Numbered from the stretch's first letter, positions 53,457 through 62,990 are shown. The stretch: DNA of 64,000 nt from Kiloniella sp. EL199 (GCF_900313065.1 NZ_OMPU01000004.1:62001-126000), one strand, 5' to 3'. A program made the numbers and translations. Notes: a model not told the origin generated them from the sequence alone.

Positions 53457-54256
53457 GCAAGAACAGATTTGAGGGCTCAGAACTTCTCCACGCTTATGTT
53501 GACGGAGAACTGAGTTTAGAAGAAAAACTACGCGTCGAACAATGGCTCGAAACGCATCCTGATGACGCCCGAATGGTTGCTGAGTGGCAAAAACAAAACC
53601 AGGGCCTGAATGATCTTTTTGCCACCAAAATCAATGAGCCAGCCCCGGAAACTCTCTCGGTCGGCACCGATTCTCATCAGCCACTTTCCCAAAACAGCAC
53701 CCTGCCTTCGCTCTTGCCTCAAATTGCAGCATCCTTCCTGATACTCGCCCTTGGCGTTGCTGGTGGCTGGTTTGGACGAGATTATCTCAACAACTTAACA
53801 GCCGAACAAACCATCAACCTGGCCACGCATCAAAGCTTTGCCCAACCAGCTATGGAAGCTCATTGGATATACACCCCCGAAGTTCGCCACCCTGTTGAAG
53901 TCGCACAAAACGAAGAAGATCATCTTGCCAAGTGGCTTTCTTACAGACTTGAAACACCGCTCACCATCCCGGACCTCACAGCACAAGGCTTTGATCTGAT
54001 GGGTGGTCGCCTCTTACCTTCAGGAACCGGGCCCGCTGCGCAGTTTATGTATGAAAGCAAAGAAGGCAGCCGTATTACCATCTATCTCAGCAAGTCGTTT
54101 AGCAACACCCCGGCGGAGGCTGCATTTCATTTCAACCAAGCCGGATCAACACGCGCATTTTATTGGTATAGCGGTAATCTGGGCTACGCTGTTATCGGGG
54201 ATATTGAACGGAATAAACTGTTTACAATTGTAAATGATGTCTATCAGCAACTTTGA
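53453..54256 (+). CDS. Membrane anti-sigma factor
   Basis: A 267-residue cognate anti-sigma factor. The N-terminal anti-sigma domain (SELLHAYVDGELSLEEKLRVEQWL, about 8-55) is followed by a membrane helix (about 85-110: LLPQIAASFLILALGVAGGW) and a periplasmic sensing domain of about 150 residues. The zinc-binding HxxxCxxC motif of ZAS proteins is absent, since no Cys occurs in this domain, so sigma sequestration is non-zinc. It overlaps the sigma gene by 4 bp. Release might follow periplasmic signals, with no site-1 protease evident nearby. Confidence 0.88.
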   Translation: MSKNRFEGSELLHAYVDGELSLEEKLRVEQWLETHPDDARMVAEWQKQNQGLNDLFATKINEPAPETLSVGTDSHQPLSQNSTLPSLLPQIAASFLILALGVAGGWFGRDYLNNLTAEQTINLATHQSFAQPAMEAHWIYTPEVRHPVEVAQNEEDHLAKWLSYRLETPLTIPDLTAQGFDLMGGRLLPSGTGPAAQFMYESKEGSRITIYLSKSFSNTPAEAAFHFNQAGSTRAFYWYSGNLGYAVIGDIERNKLFTIVNDVYQQL

Positions 54257-54422
54257 ATGAAAAAATAACGCCCCTTTTCAAGAGTTTCTAGGGACTTATT
54301 CATCAAGACTGTTATAGTAATGGAAAAGCTATTGAAATTTACCGCGCTTCTTCTCAAGTAAGATGTTCAGTATTTCAGATATTAAATATAATGTTTATAC
54401 ACGTTCATAAGGAAGTGTCTCA

Positions 54423-54827
54423 ATGACCGATTATCGTTCTGCCTTGGTCTATGTAATGGTTCTTACATCTGCAGCTGACAGCGACATGACTGATTCAGAG
54501 CTATCAACGATTGGTGAAATCGTAAAATTCCTGCCTGTCTTCAAGGGTTACAATCCAGAAGATCTTCCGATGGATTCTCGTGAGTGTGCGAATCTTCTCG
54601 AAGGCGAAGATGGCATTGACCGTGTCCTTGATAAAGTTGTCGCAGCTCTGCCGGAACACCTCAGAGAGACAGCTTACGCACTAGCGCTGGAAGTGGTTGC
54701 CGCAGATGGCATTGCCAGTCAGGAAGAGTTACGTCTTTTGGAAATTCTACGTCATACACTTGATATCGAACGCCTTGCTGCCGCGGCAATTGAACGTGGC
54801 GCCCGCGCCCGCTATATGCACGCCTAA
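54423..54827 (+). CDS. TerB-family protein
   Basis: A 134-residue all-helical protein of the TerB/DjlA N-terminal type. Two acidic metal-coordinating segments are visible: TSAADSDMTDSELSTIG near 18-34 and VVAADGIASQEELRLLEIL near 92-110. No other ter genes are near, so tellurite resistance should not be assumed. A short terminator follows. Confidence 0.86.
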   Translation: MTDYRSALVYVMVLTSAADSDMTDSELSTIGEIVKFLPVFKGYNPEDLPMDSRECANLLEGEDGIDRVLDKVVAALPEHLRETAYALALEVVAADGIASQEELRLLEILRHTLDIERLAAAAIERGARARYMHA

Positions 54828-54854
54828 GTTTTTCATTACCTGAATTGATAAAAA

Positions 54855-54879
54855 GGGAGGCCCTTCGCCTCTCTTTTTT
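54855..54879 (+). terminator. Terminator after the TerB gene
   Basis: GGGAGGC / GCCTCTC (7 bp with one G-T pair) followed by six Ts, 27 bp past the stop. Confidence 0.8.
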
Positions 54880-54903
54880 CTTCCCCAAAAAACGCTTTTG
54901 TCC

Positions 54904-55575
54904 ATGCTTGAGATTGATCATCTTTTTGTCTTCGTAGAACCTCCCAAAGAGGGAGACACACCTGCCGAGGGCTTTCTTCTCGAAAAAGCTGGTTTAGTGG
55001 AAAGTTATCGACGCAATCATCCCGGACAAGGCACGACAAACATCTGCTATTGCTTTAACAATGCCTATATCGAACTACTATGGGTGAACGACGTCATAGA
55101 CATCACAAGTTCCCTGATCAAAGGCACAAAGCTATTTGAACGTTCACAGTGGCAAGAAACAGCAGCCTCACCATTTGGTATTGCCCTTCGTCCGGAAATA
55201 CCTTGTGACACATGGGATTATCGCCCTCCCTATTTGCCATCAGATATGTCAATTCCTGTGGCAACAACAAGTCTTGATGCTCGCCAACCCTTTATTTTCC
55301 AGTCTCCCGGTGGCAAACAACCTGATCATTGGCGCGACCAAAAACCCCTGCAACAAAACGCCCCCATTGGTTCACACACCATCTCATCTATATCTTTGGA
55401 TATTCCTGAAAACTATCCAGCAAACATCAACTTGGACATGCTGGAGAGACAAGAGCTAATTCAAGTAAATCGTGGCAGACATTCGCACAAGATGGCCCTG
55501 TCACTTACAGACAAGAATGGCCAAGTAACTCATTATCTGGATCTCCCGAGTTGCCGTGTCACGAAAGTTCTTTAA
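54904..55575 (+). CDS. VOC-family (glyoxalase-like) protein
   Basis: A 223-residue protein with the Glyoxalase_3-type pattern: EIDHLFVFVEPPKEG at the start (metal His in IDH), GFLLEKAGLVESYRRNHPGQGTTNICY and YIELLWVNDV. The ATG at 54904 is preferred over a TTG six bases upstream. The metal-binding triad is incompletely visible to me. Substrate unknown. Confidence 0.78.
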   Translation: MLEIDHLFVFVEPPKEGDTPAEGFLLEKAGLVESYRRNHPGQGTTNICYCFNNAYIELLWVNDVIDITSSLIKGTKLFERSQWQETAASPFGIALRPEIPCDTWDYRPPYLPSDMSIPVATTSLDARQPFIFQSPGGKQPDHWRDQKPLQQNAPIGSHTISSISLDIPENYPANINLDMLERQELIQVNRGRHSHKMALSLTDKNGQVTHYLDLPSCRVTKVL

Positions 55576-55669
55576 CAGACAATCTGTACCCCCGTGATTT
55601 CTACTATTGATACCCACCGAAATCCTTATATAAGACCTATATAGAACTACCCTTTTCGGCAGACACAGC

Positions 55670-56728
55670 ATGATATCTGACACACGACAACAAGATCGCC
55701 CCATTGCCTTCTGGCTTTTGCTTTGCTGCGGAATGATTCTGGCGATGGCCGTGATCGGGGCCATCACCCGCTTAACCGAATCAGGTCTGTCAATTATGGT
55801 GTGGGAACCTTTCAAAGGCATTCTACCGCCAATGAATCAAGCTGAATGGGAACGTATGTTTGATATCTACAAACAAATTCCCGAATACCAGCAAGAAAAC
55901 CTGGGCATGAGTCTGGAAGAGTTTAAAAGCATTTTCTGGTGGGAATTCATCCATCGTCTATGGGGCCGTGCTATTGGTGTTGTTTTCCTATTGCCTTTCC
56001 TATGGTTCCTGATCAGAGGAAAAATCCGAAAACCGCTTATTCCCCATTTGATTCTAATGTTTATTCTTGGCGGACTGCAGGGTGGTTTGGGATGGTATAT
56101 GGTGGCCAGCGGCTTTGCAGACAGGACTGATGTCAGCCAGTACCGATTAACCGCACACCTGTTAATGGCCTTTGCCATTTACGCCTACATCTTCTGGATA
56201 GCTATCGGCTTATTACTTCCGCTTCCAAGCAGGAACTCTGCCCTATCAAGCGCAAAGCTACACATAGCGCTTTGTCTTATTCCTATACTCGTCACCATAA
56301 CAATTGCTTCCGGTGGTCTTGTTGCCGGCCTCAATGCAGGCATGATTTACAACGATAGTTTTCCGTTTATGGGCGAAGGCCTGATGCCTGAAGCTTATAA
56401 CTTTCTATCTCCTTGGTATTTAAATTTTTTTGAAAATGTAGAAGCAGTTCAATTCAATCACCGAGTATTAGCAGTATCAACATTCTCAATTACTTTGATT
56501 GTTTGGGCTTGGTCAATAATACTAAAGCGATCTTCAGCATTGGCTTATGCCCTTAATCTTTTAGTTCTAGCCTCATTCTTACAAATAGGACTAGGTATCG
56601 GTACACTTGTCATGGAAGTACCCATCTCATTGGCAGCCATGCATCAGGCCGGTGGCCTCTTGTATCTTACCGCCAGCCTCTATGCTCTCTATGTTGTGCG
56701 CCGGGATAAAAACCCCGCACTCTTTTAA
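55670..56728 (+). CDS. ctaA: Heme A synthase (COX15/CtaA)
   Basis: An inner-membrane enzyme that converts heme O to heme A for aa3-type cytochrome oxidase. The 352-residue protein has about eight helices and the type-2 CtaA signature: TRLTESGLSIMVWEPFKGILPP near 36-57, the heme ligand histidines in FIHRLWGR and RLTAHL, and a further pair in the FNHRVLA and MHQAGG segments. It is followed 29 bp later by the CobW gene. Presence of ctaA predicts a heme aa3 oxidase encoded elsewhere. Confidence 0.94.
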   Translation: MISDTRQQDRPIAFWLLLCCGMILAMAVIGAITRLTESGLSIMVWEPFKGILPPMNQAEWERMFDIYKQIPEYQQENLGMSLEEFKSIFWWEFIHRLWGRAIGVVFLLPFLWFLIRGKIRKPLIPHLILMFILGGLQGGLGWYMVASGFADRTDVSQYRLTAHLLMAFAIYAYIFWIAIGLLLPLPSRNSALSSAKLHIALCLIPILVTITIASGGLVAGLNAGMIYNDSFPFMGEGLMPEAYNFLSPWYLNFFENVEAVQFNHRVLAVSTFSITLIVWAWSIILKRSSALAYALNLLVLASFLQIGLGIGTLVMEVPISLAAMHQAGGLLYLTASLYALYVVRRDKNPALF

Positions 56729-56757
56729 AATTTATTGGCTTTTAAGGTTTACTGGAT

Positions 56758-57861
56758 ATGTCAGATTATAAATTTCAGGTTCACGATATGGACATCCCCG
56801 ATGAACCGCTTGCCATCTCTGTTCTGACAGGTTTTCTCGGAAGCGGTAAAACCACTCTGTTGAAAGAACTATTACAACACCCTGATATGGACGAGACAGC
56901 CGTTATTGTGAACGAATTCGGTGAAATCGGATTAGATCATCTATTGGTGGAAAACTCTACGGAAGACATCGTCCTGATGAACAGCGGTTGTCTTTGCTGC
57001 ACGGTACGCGGAGACTTGGTCGAAACAATCAGAAAGCTTTATAAACAACGCTTGATACAGGAAGTGCCAGCCTTCAAACGCATTGTGATTGAAACAACTG
57101 GCCTCGCAGATCCTGCACCAATACTCCAGACTTTAATGTCGGACCCTTTTTTAAGTGATCGTTTCCGATTGGATGGTGTTATTGTAACCGTTGATGCCAT
57201 CAATGGGACAGAAACATTAAACAACCATCAGGAATCGATCAAACAAGCTGCCGTTGCGGATCGTCTTCTCCTGACCAAAACAGATCTTTCCAAAGACGGT
57301 GATTTTGGCGCTATTCTCGCCCGCCTCAAAGAACTGAATCCAACAGCCAGTGTCTTTAAAACATCAAAGGGTCAAATTGATCCTGCACAGCTTTTCAACG
57401 CTGGCCTCTATAATCCGGAAACGAAATCACTGGATGTACAGAACTGGCTCAAAGCAGAAGCCTTTGAGGACAGTCATCATCACTCTCACGAACACACACA
57501 TGACCACCACCATCATGATCATAGTCATGATGTCAACAGACACGATGACAAGGTCCATGCTTTCTGCCTGACACATGACAAACCACTCGACTGGGATCAG
57601 CTTAATTCTTGGGTGGATATGCTCATCACGCTATACGGCAGTAATTTGCTTCGTATAAAAGGCATACTTAATATTGAAGGCGATCAGAACCCCATCGTCA
57701 TCCATGGAGTTCAGCATATTTTCCACCCACCAGTAATGTTAGAAAGCTGGCCGGATGATGATCACCGATCAAAAATTGTCTTCATCGTTAGAGATTTGAA
57801 ACAGGAAATGTTCGAAGATACCTTCAAAGCCTTCATAGAACAGAATCAAGATCTAATCTAA
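56758..57861 (+). CDS. CobW/G3E-family GTPase with His-rich loop
   Basis: A 367-residue G3E P-loop GTPase. Walker A is GFLGSGKTT near 25-33, the Cys metal motif SGCLCCTVRGDL near 78-89, and TKTD occurs near 170. A His-rich insert (about 238-265, DSHHHSHEHTHDHHHHDHSH) suggests metal storage or transfer, as in zinc-chaperone ZNG1/COG0523 proteins. Cobalamin-linked CobW is another possibility, but this gene lies with ctaA, not with cobST. Zinc- or iron-status regulation is not visible upstream. Confidence 0.9.
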   Translation: MSDYKFQVHDMDIPDEPLAISVLTGFLGSGKTTLLKELLQHPDMDETAVIVNEFGEIGLDHLLVENSTEDIVLMNSGCLCCTVRGDLVETIRKLYKQRLIQEVPAFKRIVIETTGLADPAPILQTLMSDPFLSDRFRLDGVIVTVDAINGTETLNNHQESIKQAAVADRLLLTKTDLSKDGDFGAILARLKELNPTASVFKTSKGQIDPAQLFNAGLYNPETKSLDVQNWLKAEAFEDSHHHSHEHTHDHHHHDHSHDVNRHDDKVHAFCLTHDKPLDWDQLNSWVDMLITLYGSNLLRIKGILNIEGDQNPIVIHGVQHIFHPPVMLESWPDDDHRSKIVFIVRDLKQEMFEDTFKAFIEQNQDLI

Positions 57862-57872
57862 AGAATACAGGT

Positions 57873-60080
57873 TTAGCTTGCCATATTTTTAAACCGATCT
57901 GTTCCCTCTGCAGTACACCATCTGAGGAAGTCTTCGGCAGGCATTGGCTTGGCAAAGAAATATCCCTGTGCTTCTTCACAACCACGTTCCTTGAGAAACA
58001 GCATGTGGGATTTTTCTTCCACACCCTCAGCAAGAACTTTGGTTCCCATCGCGTGTGCCATGGATATAATCGCGGCTGTAATCGCAGCATCATCCTGATT
58101 TTGATCCAGTTTCAGCACAAACGATTTGTCAATTTTCAACTTATCAACCGGGAATCGCTTCAGATAAGAAAGCGAAGAATACCCCGTACCGAAATCATCA
58201 ATGGCCAAATGCACTCCAAGTTCAGCAAGACTATTCAGGATACGATCAGCTTCTCTAAAATCAGCCATAATTGCTGTTTCGGTAATTTCCAGTTCCAAAC
58301 ATCCAGGGCTAACCTGTGTAAACTCCAGAACTTCAGCCACCTTATGAACAAAATCGGCCTGCCTGAACGAAATGGCAGACAAGTTAATCGCAACACGAAT
58401 ACCGGGCAAAAGGCTTTGCCACTCTCTGGCCTGTGTACAGGCCGTTGTCATTACCCAATCCGTTATAGGATCAATCAAACCAGTTTTTTCCGCAATGGGA
58501 ATAAAGCGATCCGGGCTGACCATACCTTCACTGCTATGCCAGCGGATCAGGGCCTCAGCTCCTATCAAGCGACCGGTCTGAAGTTCAATTTGGGGTTGGT
58601 AGTAAAGCTCAAATTCATCCTTGTCCAACGCAGCACGAAGCAAGTGTTCTATCCGGCTACTTTCTTCCAGATTCTTTTTTAAACTACTATCAAAGAACGT
58701 GTAGGTTGACCGCCCTTTGTGCTTTGCCTGATAGAGCGCCATCTCTGCATGCCCTAGAAGCTCTGTCGCCGTTGATCCATGTTCAGGAGCAATGGCAATG
58801 CCAACACTACATCCGGAATAAACCTCTTTGTCACTCAGAAAGAAGGCCTTACCCATCCGCATAAGGAGCCGTTGTGCACAGTATTCTGCATCAACCTTTT
58901 CTTCAATTGGCAACATAAGGGCAAACTCGTCTCCACCCAAGCGAGCTAAATGAGCACCCGGTACCAACTCTTCTTTGAGCAACCCTGCAATCTGGCGCAA
59001 AAGCTGATCACCGGTTTCGTGCCCAAAGATGTCATTAAGATCTTTAAAATGATCCAGGTCCATCACAAGAACAGCGCAATGTTTTTGCGAACCGCACGAT
59101 TCGTTATTATTTTGCAGAACAGGGGCTTGATCAACGCAATGTACAAATTGCATACGATTACCAAGTCCGGTTAAAGCATCATGATATGTCATGTGCTCAA
59201 CTGTTTCCTGCGCTTCAATACGAGCTTTGATCTCCTGGGTCAGTTCTTGCGTACGCTCTGCTACCTTTCGCTTCAACCCCCCTTGGATACGAAGAAGTTC
59301 TTCTTGTCGCAACAACAAATCATTAATATCTTTGGCTTCGATTAAATACCCGCCACGTCCACCATGACGAAACCTTGAAACAAACATCTCTACCCGGAGT
59401 TCACTTCCTTTCAGGCCGATGAGTTTCAATGGGAAAGCCTGTGTTTCTTCGGAGAGAACGCTGAAATCTTGATTAAAAACAGACTTATAATCCGGGTGAA
59501 CAAATTCTGAAAAAACCTTGCCAAGAACTTCTTCATCACTTTCACCTTCAAGTAACTTCAACCCGGCAGGGTTCATGTAACTGATACCTTTGTCATCGCA
59601 AATACATAGGAATGAAAGAGCAGCATCCTTTAAAATGCGTTGAGACATCTCACTTTCAACTAAAGCGGCGGCATTTTTTTTGGCAAGAGAAAAATCCTTG
59701 CCATAAAGGATAATAGTATCCTGTTCAGCTTCAATGACGGAATCTGCGTAAAACATGATTTCATGCTGGCTATTGTTCAACCCGACCAGTTTCAATGGAA
59801 AATCAGTCTTGCCGCTTTCAATCAATCCATGCCAAATTTCATCAAAAACATCATGGTAGTCGGCATCAACAATATCAATAACTGCTAGAACAGATTTGTG
59901 ATCAGCGTCATCATAACCAAGCAGACGACACCCGAAAGTGTTGCAAAAAACAACTTTCTGATCCCGTACTAAAAGGGCTAAATCAGGTAATGCATTAAGG
60001 ATTTGCCGAATATCTGTATTCAAATCTTGTTTAATGGCGATCACAGAAGAAGCCATCCATCCCATCATAATTTCTGCCAT
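57873..60080 (-). CDS. PAS-GGDEF-EAL bifunctional c-di-GMP protein
   Basis: A 735-residue cytoplasmic signalling protein. Two or three PAS-like sensor domains (about 20-275; conserved tips FCNTFGCRLLGYDD and SYMNPAGLKLLEGESD) precede a GGDEF domain with intact GGDEF in ARLGGDEFALML near 380, and an EAL domain with GAEALIRWHS near 515 and DDFGTGYSSLSYLKRFPVDK near 640. Both catalytic motifs are complete, so cyclase and phosphodiesterase activity are both possible. No RxxD I-site is seen immediately upstream of GGDEF. It is unaccompanied by other c-di-GMP genes except the degenerate EAL at 40-41 kb. Confidence 0.93.
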   Translation of the reverse strand: MAEIMMGWMASSVIAIKQDLNTDIRQILNALPDLALLVRDQKVVFCNTFGCRLLGYDDADHKSVLAVIDIVDADYHDVFDEIWHGLIESGKTDFPLKLVGLNNSQHEIMFYADSVIEAEQDTIILYGKDFSLAKKNAAALVESEMSQRILKDAALSFLCICDDKGISYMNPAGLKLLEGESDEEVLGKVFSEFVHPDYKSVFNQDFSVLSEETQAFPLKLIGLKGSELRVEMFVSRFRHGGRGGYLIEAKDINDLLLRQEELLRIQGGLKRKVAERTQELTQEIKARIEAQETVEHMTYHDALTGLGNRMQFVHCVDQAPVLQNNNESCGSQKHCAVLVMDLDHFKDLNDIFGHETGDQLLRQIAGLLKEELVPGAHLARLGGDEFALMLPIEEKVDAEYCAQRLLMRMGKAFFLSDKEVYSGCSVGIAIAPEHGSTATELLGHAEMALYQAKHKGRSTYTFFDSSLKKNLEESSRIEHLLRAALDKDEFELYYQPQIELQTGRLIGAEALIRWHSSEGMVSPDRFIPIAEKTGLIDPITDWVMTTACTQAREWQSLLPGIRVAINLSAISFRQADFVHKVAEVLEFTQVSPGCLELEITETAIMADFREADRILNSLAELGVHLAIDDFGTGYSSLSYLKRFPVDKLKIDKSFVLKLDQNQDDAAITAAIISMAHAMGTKVLAEGVEEKSHMLFLKERGCEEAQGYFFAKPMPAEDFLRWCTAEGTDRFKNMAS

Positions 60081-60213
60081 CTTTTATGGCAGACGTCAAA
60101 AACTAGAAAAAACTCTATTCAATCTTCTTTCCTAGGCTACCAAAATGACTCTTACTGGAATGTAAACATCAGCACTATTTACTGATTTTTTTGATAATAA
60201 AAATTACTTTTCG

Positions 60214-60483
60214 TTATTCAATATGATTATTCGGTCCACGATCTCTGAAATATTTAATCAGGAAATTAATCGCGACGATAGGTAAGACCAGACCGGCGCC
60301 TAAAAGAATATAGTGTCCGCCCCAATCGACAAGCTCGGCAGCTGAATCAACAACCTTTTGAAAATTATCAACTATCCAATTCAAGAGCCCCAATGCATCT
60401 GTGTTGAAGGCAGCCAGAACAACACCAACAACAAAACAGAGAAGTACGATCTGAATAATGCGGCCAACCATGTTATTCCCCAT
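60214..60483 (-). CDS. Small two-helix membrane protein (DUF6460-like)
   Basis: An 89-residue protein with two hydrophobic segments (about 6-26 and 55-75) and a short charged C-terminus. The VGRIIQIVLLCFVVGVVLAAF start and LVLPIVAINFLIKYFRDRG end recall small alphaproteobacterial DUF6460 proteins. Function unknown. The first ATG or a second at codon 5 could be used. Confidence 0.72.
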   Translation of the reverse strand: MGNNMVGRIIQIVLLCFVVGVVLAAFNTDALGLLNWIVDNFQKVVDSAAELVDWGGHYILLGAGLVLPIVAINFLIKYFRDRGPNNHIE

Positions 60484-60639
60484 ACAATCCTTGATCCCGT
60501 CAAGAATTTCGTATTGTAAGCAAATTCGATAAATCAGCTATTTTCTAGAATCTGAAAACTCACAGAGCAAGGACAATCAACAAGATCATTATCCGTTTCG
60601 ATAAAAACAGGCTGTTGTGATTTAAACTACTGAATTGAA

Positions 60640-60674
60640 AAGAGCGTCATTCTCACGAAGAAAACAACGCTCTT
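60640..60674 (-). terminator. Terminator after bioY
   Basis: AAGAGCGT and ACGCTCTT form an 8-bp stem with a 19-base loop, followed on the minus strand by TTTTCAATT, 29 bp past the bioY stop. Confidence 0.65.
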
Positions 60675-60702
60675 GAACTCTATTCCAAAACGGTAAAATC
60701 GA

Positions 60703-61302
60703 TTACTTTCGATTCCCCAGCAATTTCCATGTCGTTGGCAGCAAAAGAGAAGCTAGGGCCAACTTAACGGCATCACCAATCAAGAAAGGGAACATCCCCC
60801 ATTCCAACACTGGCTTATCCCAACCAACAATAGAACCAAGCCATAAAATACCGAAAGTATAAACCACAGCATTGCCAAGAATCATTGCAACAGCTGTTGA
60901 AATATAATTACGATCCCATCCCTTTTCAGCTAACCAGCCAAGTAAGACAGCAGCAAAGAAGAAGCCGAGCAGATAGCCCCCTGTTGTTCCCATCATATAG
61001 ACAAGACCCAATCCTTTTTCTGGCGTTCCAGAAAAGACAGGAAGCCCCATTGCTCCCTCAAAGAGGTAAAGCATGATCGTCAGGCCGCCAAGGCGCCATC
61101 CATAAGCCATACCAATCATAAAGACCACAGTGGTCTGCATAGTCATTGGTACGGGATAAAAGGGGATTTGAATTTTAGCTGACGCCCAAAGAGCAAGGGA
61201 TCCAACAAGTACCATCAACACCTTTGTTAAAAGACTGGAATAAGAACCAACAAGGTGCTGACCCAGTGTCAGGTGAGCGTTCTGTACCGAGAGCATCAAC
61301 AT
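60703..61302 (-). CDS. bioY: Biotin transporter BioY
   Basis: A 199-residue S component of an ECF-type biotin transporter, with six hydrophobic segments. Signature stretches are AKIQIPFYPVPMTMQTTVVF near 64-83, GAMGLPVFSGTPEKGLG near 107-123 and MGTTGGYLLGFFFA near 128-141. In many alphaproteobacteria BioY acts with BioM/BioN, which are not adjacent here, so it may work alone or with distant partners. No clear BioR box was found. Confidence 0.92.
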   Translation of the reverse strand: MLMLSVQNAHLTLGQHLVGSYSSLLTKVLMVLVGSLALWASAKIQIPFYPVPMTMQTTVVFMIGMAYGWRLGGLTIMLYLFEGAMGLPVFSGTPEKGLGLVYMMGTTGGYLLGFFFAAVLLGWLAEKGWDRNYISTAVAMILGNAVVYTFGILWLGSIVGWDKPVLEWGMFPFLIGDAVKLALASLLLPTTWKLLGNRK

Positions 61303-61498
61303 GCCTCCTGCAAAATAATCATCTATTTATCGAGTAACACAAACAAAAGAATCGATAATCTCGTTTGGACTCTAACAAGCTCTATACATATAAGAAAGGC
61401 GCAATTCTGCAGGTATGAATTGGTAAAGATGCCTCAGAGGTACTCTAGATTCCCCCCATTTCATACCCGTATAACAAAATATTGTATTATTCTTTTAC

Positions 61499-62491
61499 TT
61501 AGGGGAATTGTAGATTGGGATAATCGGTAATAATACCATCCACCCCCATTTTCACTAACAGTGCAAAATCTTCGCGATTATTGACCGTCCAGGGAATGAC
61601 TTTCAGGCCTTGTTCATGAGCTTCATTCAACAGCTCAGATGTAAGTTCCCGATAGAAAGGTGACCAGACACTTCCCCCGGCAGACTTAACCATCTTGGGA
61701 ACACTGCCCTCATAGTCATCAATGTCAAAATCTGCTGTCCAGCCACTGGTCCCGTCTTGCCCCATGGCAATGTTATCCAGCCATTTTTGTTGAGCAGTCA
61801 AATAAACAGTCGGAATATCAGACGCCTCTTTCTGCACAATCTGGAGTGTTCGCCAATCAAATGATTGAATAGAAACGCGATCTTGCATGTTGTATTGTTC
61901 AATAACCGTAAGAAGAGCCTTCGCAAAATCATCCGGTCCTACTGTAGCTCTCGGTAATTCGGGATTAATTTTGGTTTCAATATTAAAGCGAACGGTTTCA
62001 TTGTCCGATTTTTTAACCAACTCAAAGAGATCAGCCAGCTTGGGAATAACCTGAAATTCTTCAGATTGTTGACGAGAAAATCGTTCGGCGTATTTGGTTC
62101 CCGGCCTTAATTTACCCACATTAAATTGTGCGATTTGATCGTAATTCATTGTCATTAAAACAAGGAATTTGTCCTCAACCCATTTACCACCTGAATCTCG
62201 GGTTATATTAGGGTTTAGATAGGCATCATGATGAATAACAACAACCCCATCTTTGGTAACACCAGTATCAAGTTCAAGCGTTGTCACCCCAAACTCCAGC
62301 GCCTTGGAAAAACCAGCCAGGGTATTTTCCGGTGCCAAACCACGGGCGCCACGATGCCCTTGCAGATCAAAATTTTCTTTAGCCCCGAGATCAAGGAGAT
62401 TGAGCGAGACAGTTTCAGCACCTGCAACCTGCCCAAAACCAGACATAAAACATAAAACAACAGCCCCAAGAGTGATCTTTTTCCAAAACAT
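61499..62491 (-). CDS. Glycerophosphodiester phosphodiesterase, exported
   Basis: A 330-residue GlpQ/GDPD-family protein with a signal peptide (MFWKKITLGAVVLCFMSGF, cleavage after VAGA). The catalytic motif LQGHRGARGLAPENTLAGF near 42-60, the metal ligands in TLELDTGVTKDGVVVIHHD near 70-88, and C-terminal KVIPWTVNNREDFALL with VDGIITDYP are intact. It releases glycerol-3-phosphate from deacylated phospholipids in the periplasm. It overlaps the NUDIX stop by one base (TGATG), so the two are coupled. Confidence 0.92.
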   Translation of the reverse strand: MFWKKITLGAVVLCFMSGFGQVAGAETVSLNLLDLGAKENFDLQGHRGARGLAPENTLAGFSKALEFGVTTLELDTGVTKDGVVVIHHDAYLNPNITRDSGGKWVEDKFLVLMTMNYDQIAQFNVGKLRPGTKYAERFSRQQSEEFQVIPKLADLFELVKKSDNETVRFNIETKINPELPRATVGPDDFAKALLTVIEQYNMQDRVSIQSFDWRTLQIVQKEASDIPTVYLTAQQKWLDNIAMGQDGTSGWTADFDIDDYEGSVPKMVKSAGGSVWSPFYRELTSELLNEAHEQGLKVIPWTVNNREDFALLVKMGVDGIITDYPNLQFP

Positions 62492-62961
62492 CAGTTCACT
62501 CTGACAGGTTGTTCGACTGGCTGTCCGATTGATTTGTTCTCATCAAAATTCAGAACAAGTACCTGACGAGTTAAAGGAGCAACTTTCATGGACCCCAGAT
62601 TTCGCGGATCAATCCAGATCGCCTGTTCAATTTCTGCCTGCGGCCCGACAGAAGTATCGCTTTTGATATAAAAAACGTCTGCTTCAACAGCTGCGTGTTC
62701 TTCATTTGCTGCCGGAGCTGTAAATTTCCCCAGAAAACGACATTCAGCGCGGTCAAACGTAAAGCCAAGTTCTTCACTGAGTTTACGCTCCAGCGCGACC
62801 AACGGTTTTTCACCCGCTTCAATTTTCCCGCCAGCTTGCATGAAAAAAGACATCCCCCGCTTTCGAACCAGAAGCATCTTTCCATGACGATTACCGATCA
62901 CAGCAGCTGCAATCCTGATTACTTCCGACGTTTCATTATTATTTTCCCGGGAACTCATCAA
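62491..62961 (-). CDS. NUDIX hydrolase
   Basis: A 156-residue NUDIX-fold protein. The Nudix box is GGKIEAGEKPLVALERKLSEELGF near 42-65 (split here as GGKIEAG, then ERKLSEELGF), which conserves the catalytic EExGF but has Lys where the RE Glu is usual. Substrate is unknown, probably a nucleoside diphosphate derivative. It is coupled to the glycerophosphodiesterase downstream by a one-base overlap. The start ATG is at 62961, with an ATG three bases later as alternative. Confidence 0.87.
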   Translation of the reverse strand: MMSSRENNNETSEVIRIAAAVIGNRHGKMLLVRKRGMSFFMQAGGKIEAGEKPLVALERKLSEELGFTFDRAECRFLGKFTAPAANEEHAAVEADVFYIKSDTSVGPQAEIEQAIWIDPRNLGSMKVAPLTRQVLVLNFDENKSIGQPVEQPVRVN

Positions 62962-62990
62962 GGAACTTTCTTCTGAATTAAATAGTTATG

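Noticed and set aside
54423-54827. Tellurite-resistance operon
   Set aside because: Only a stand-alone TerB domain is present, with no terA, terC, terD or terZ nearby.
61303-61340. Possible BioR box upstream of bioY
   Set aside because: The best stretch (reverse strand AAATAGATGA) matches the TTATAGATAA-type consensus at only 7 of 10 positions and is not palindromic.
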